Under the pieces are notes generated by a model. It did not search any database, had not been told where the DNA came from, and saw only the letters and a program-made list of their open reading frames with translations. Source: DASXRC01 sp036506495 (GTDB taxonomy: Bacteria; Actinomycetota; Actinomycetes; Mycobacteriales; Micromonosporaceae). From it: a DNA stretch of 7,506 nt. The position numbers and the translations under genes were made by a program. Below are positions 6,199 to 7,506 of this stretch, one piece after another. How positions within the stretch are numbered: the stretch's first letter is position 1; every line of letters starts with the position of its first letter. The DNA is taken from the NCBI GenBank assembly GCA_036506495.1, contig DASXRQ010000028.1:1-7506 (forward strand), given 5' to 3'.

Positions 6199-7179
6199 CT
6201 AGAGGGCGAGGGTTTCCGGGTCTACGGCGTTGGCCATGGCCTGGGCGCCGGGGGTCAGGACGGTCTTGCCGGGCAGTCGTCCGGCGGCGGCCTGGTCGTG
6301 GACCGCGGCCAGGTCGGCCAGCGGCCGCCGCTGGGCCACCTCGATCCGCAGATCTCCGGCGTCGACGCGGGTGACCAGCCCGGCGAGCTGGGTGGCGTCG
6401 CTGCGCGCGAAGACCCGCACCGTGCGCACCCCGCGCCCGGCATCCTCCGGGCCGGGGGTGGTGGTGCTGACGAAGGCTGCGCCGTCGGCGACCAGGTCCA
6501 CCAGCTGCGCGGTCTCCTCCGGGCTGGTGCGGGCCAGGTTCAGCACCACGTCGAACCGATGCCCGGCCACCGCCTGCGGGACGGGGGTGGCGGTGTAGTC
6601 GACGATCCGGTCCGCGCCGTAGGAGCGGACGCGGTCGTGGCTGCGCGCGCTGGCGGTCGCGGTCACGGTGGCACCGGCCCACTTGGCGAGCTGGACGGCG
6701 TACCCGCCCACCGCACCGCCCGCGCCGTTGATCAGCACGCGCTGCCCGGTCTCCAGGCCGGCGTGCTCGAACAGCGACTGCCAGGCCGCCAGCCCGGCCG
6801 AGGGCAGCGCCGCGGCGTCGGCGAGCTCGACCGTGCGCGGGGCGGCGGCCAGCGCCTCGGCGGGCGCGGCGGCGTACTCGGCGGCCGCGCCGGGCTCGGT
6901 CATCGGCAGGAACGCCACCACCGCGTCCCCGACACCCCAGCCGCTAACCCCCTCGCCGACCTCGGTGACGACGCCGGCCACGTCGTAGTTCGGAACGTGC
7001 GGGAAGGCCACCGGGAACACCTGCTGCACGAAACCCGCGCGGATCGCCACGTCCAGCGGATTGAACGCGGCGCCGGCCACCCGCAGCACCACCTGCCCGG
7101 CACCCGCCACCGGACGGTCCGCCTCCTCGTAGACCAGGACGTCGCTGCCGCCGTATAAGTGGTAACGCACTGCCTTCAC
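6199..7179 (-). CDS. NADP-dependent quinone oxidoreductase-like enzyme (zinc-independent MDR family)
   Basis: A 326-residue medium-chain dehydrogenase/reductase of the quinone oxidoreductase type, expected to reduce quinones or enones with NADPH. The N-terminal GroES-like domain (about 1-115) shows GQVVLRVAGAAFNPLDVAIRAG (28-49) and FPHVPNYDVAGVVTEVGEGV (59-78). It lacks the cysteine and histidine zinc ligands of alcohol dehydrogenases. The Rossmann domain has the glycine-rich INGAGGAVGGYAVQLAKWAGA (150-170), then GADRIVDY (188-195). The C-terminus has the usual AAAGRLPGKTVLTP. The GTG at 7179 is chosen because GGGAG precedes it at seven to eight bases and homology begins at once (MKAVRYHLYGG); longer readings run across the operators. 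Codon 8 is TTA (7158-7156), rare in actinomycetes. It is divergent from the marR-type gene and likely repressed by its product. Confidence 0.9.
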   Translation of the reverse strand: MKAVRYHLYGGSDVLVYEEADRPVAGAGQVVLRVAGAAFNPLDVAIRAGFVQQVFPVAFPHVPNYDVAGVVTEVGEGVSGWGVGDAVVAFLPMTEPGAAAEYAAAPAEALAAAPRTVELADAAALPSAGLAAWQSLFEHAGLETGQRVLINGAGGAVGGYAVQLAKWAGATVTATASARSHDRVRSYGADRIVDYTATPVPQAVAGHRFDVVLNLARTSPEETAQLVDLVADGAAFVSTTTPGPEDAGRGVRTVRVFARSDATQLAGLVTRVDAGDLRIEVAQRRPLADLAAVHDQAAAGRLPGKTVLTPGAQAMANAVDPETLAL

Positions 7180-7199
7180 GATCAGTCTCCCATCTCGCT

Positions 7200-7217
7200 T
7201 GCTTCGAAGTCGAAGCA
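7200..7217. promoter_or_regulatory. Operator site 1 (probable MarR-family binding site)
   Basis: The 18-base near-palindrome TGCTTCGAAGTCGAAGCA lies 20 bases upstream of the oxidoreductase GTG. Its outer halves TGCTTCGA / TCGAAGCA are exact inverted repeats around a two-base centre. Size and symmetry suit a MarR dimer. Binding here should block initiation of the oxidoreductase gene. Confidence 0.75.
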
Positions 7218-7232
7218 TGTATGAGCCTAATC

Positions 7233-7250
7233 TGCTTCGACTTCGAAGCA
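7233..7250. promoter_or_regulatory. Operator site 2 (probable MarR-family binding site)
   Basis: TGCTTCGACTTCGAAGCA is the exact reverse complement of site 1, centred 33 bases away, about three helical turns, so two dimers would sit on the same face of the DNA. The spacer 7218-7232 contains on the minus strand TAGGCT and CATACAT, either of which could be a -10 for the oxidoreductase. I saw no good -35, so the promoter position is inference. Confidence 0.75.
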
Positions 7251-7279
7251 CATCCTTTGGTGGGTGACGATCGGCACAA

Positions 7280-7297
7280 TGCTTTGGATTCGAAGCA
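7280..7297. promoter_or_regulatory. Operator site 3, degenerate copy
   Basis: TGCTTTGGATTCGAAGCA matches site 2 at 15 of 18 positions. Its right half TTCGAAGCA is perfect and its left half has three changes. It ends 15 bases before the ATG of the MarR-type gene, so it is placed for autorepression, probably at lower affinity than sites 1 and 2. Its centre is 47 bases from that of site 2. Confidence 0.6.
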
Positions 7298-7312
7298 GGT
7301 ACGGTGGGGCGC

Positions 7313-7506
7313 ATGACCGGCCCCCACCCCGACACCGGCGTCCACGGCGTCCCGGCGCTCGATCCCCAGCAGCTGGGGGCCTACTTCGCGCTCATGGAAG
7401 CCGTCGGCCTGCTCCAGCACCAGGTCGAACAGCAGCTACGCACCGAGGGCGGCCTCAGCTACGTGCAATTCCAGCTCCTGGCCCGCCTCGCCGACGCCCA
7501 CGGCCA
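7313..7506 (+). CDS. MarR-family transcriptional regulator (partial, runs off right edge)
   Basis: The first 64 residues are present. After a loose 20-residue leader, QLGAYFALMEAVGLLQHQVEQQLRTEGGLSYVQFQLLARLADAHG matches the first dimerisation helix and the start of the winged-helix domain of MarR proteins, in which LSYVQFQLLARLA is the usual entry to the DNA-binding region. The recognition helix and wing are beyond the window. MarR proteins commonly repress themselves and a divergent neighbour, and are released by phenolic or oxidising ligands. The divergent quinone oxidoreductase and three shared operators fit that picture. The ATG at 7313 has only a weak, close ribosome site (GGTGGGG, about two bases away), so a short leader or a later start is possible. 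Confidence 0.82.
   Translation, partial: MTGPHPDTGVHGVPALDPQQLGAYFALMEAVGLLQHQVEQQLRTEGGLSYVQFQLLARLADAHG

Overview
This window is GC-rich DNA (mostly G or C at third codon positions) with the gene content of an actinomycete. Pointers are a NarL-type two-component pair, a relic of a DUF5753 regulator (a family confined to actinomycetes), GTG and TTG starts, and almost no TTA codons. I cannot name the genus; Micromonosporaceae/Streptomycetes-type is a guess.

Layout. Bases 2-67 are the last 21 codons of a gene entering from the left. Bases 68-391 hold no gene I can support, only one hairpin (170-200). A minus-strand relic of a DUF5753 regulator C-terminus (392-541) abuts the plus-strand remains of a sensor histidine kinase (reading from about 550, to 1461). 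Both have lost their N-terminal halves at about the same point, which looks like a deletion or recombination scar. The kinase overlaps an intact NarL-family response regulator (1458-2126).

Convergent to this pair is a minus-strand operon: an isochorismatase-fold cysteine hydrolase (4250-3603), then 29 bp later a group II PLP-dependent decarboxylase-like enzyme (3573-2146). Divergent from the hydrolase, on the plus strand, are a GNAT acetyltransferase (4368-4976) and an AlkZ-like winged-helix protein (5005-6108), probably co-transcribed.

After these comes a hairpin cluster (6101-6151) in which one central arm can pair with either neighbour. It separates the AlkZ-like gene from the converging minus-strand NAD(P)H:quinone oxidoreductase-like gene (7179-6199). 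That oxidoreductase is divergently arranged with a MarR-family regulator (7313 to beyond the right edge). Their 133-bp intergenic region carries two perfect 18-bp sites that are reverse complements of each other, plus a third degenerate copy. This is a textbook layout for a MarR regulator controlling itself and its neighbour. The oxidoreductase also has a TTA leucine codon at position 8, the only one I found in the window's genes.

The window is mostly ordinary accessory actinomycete chromosome. The points most worth a second look are the scar at 540-555, the MarR operator cluster, the TTA codon and the competing hairpins. I did not find evidence of a wholly new multi-gene system.
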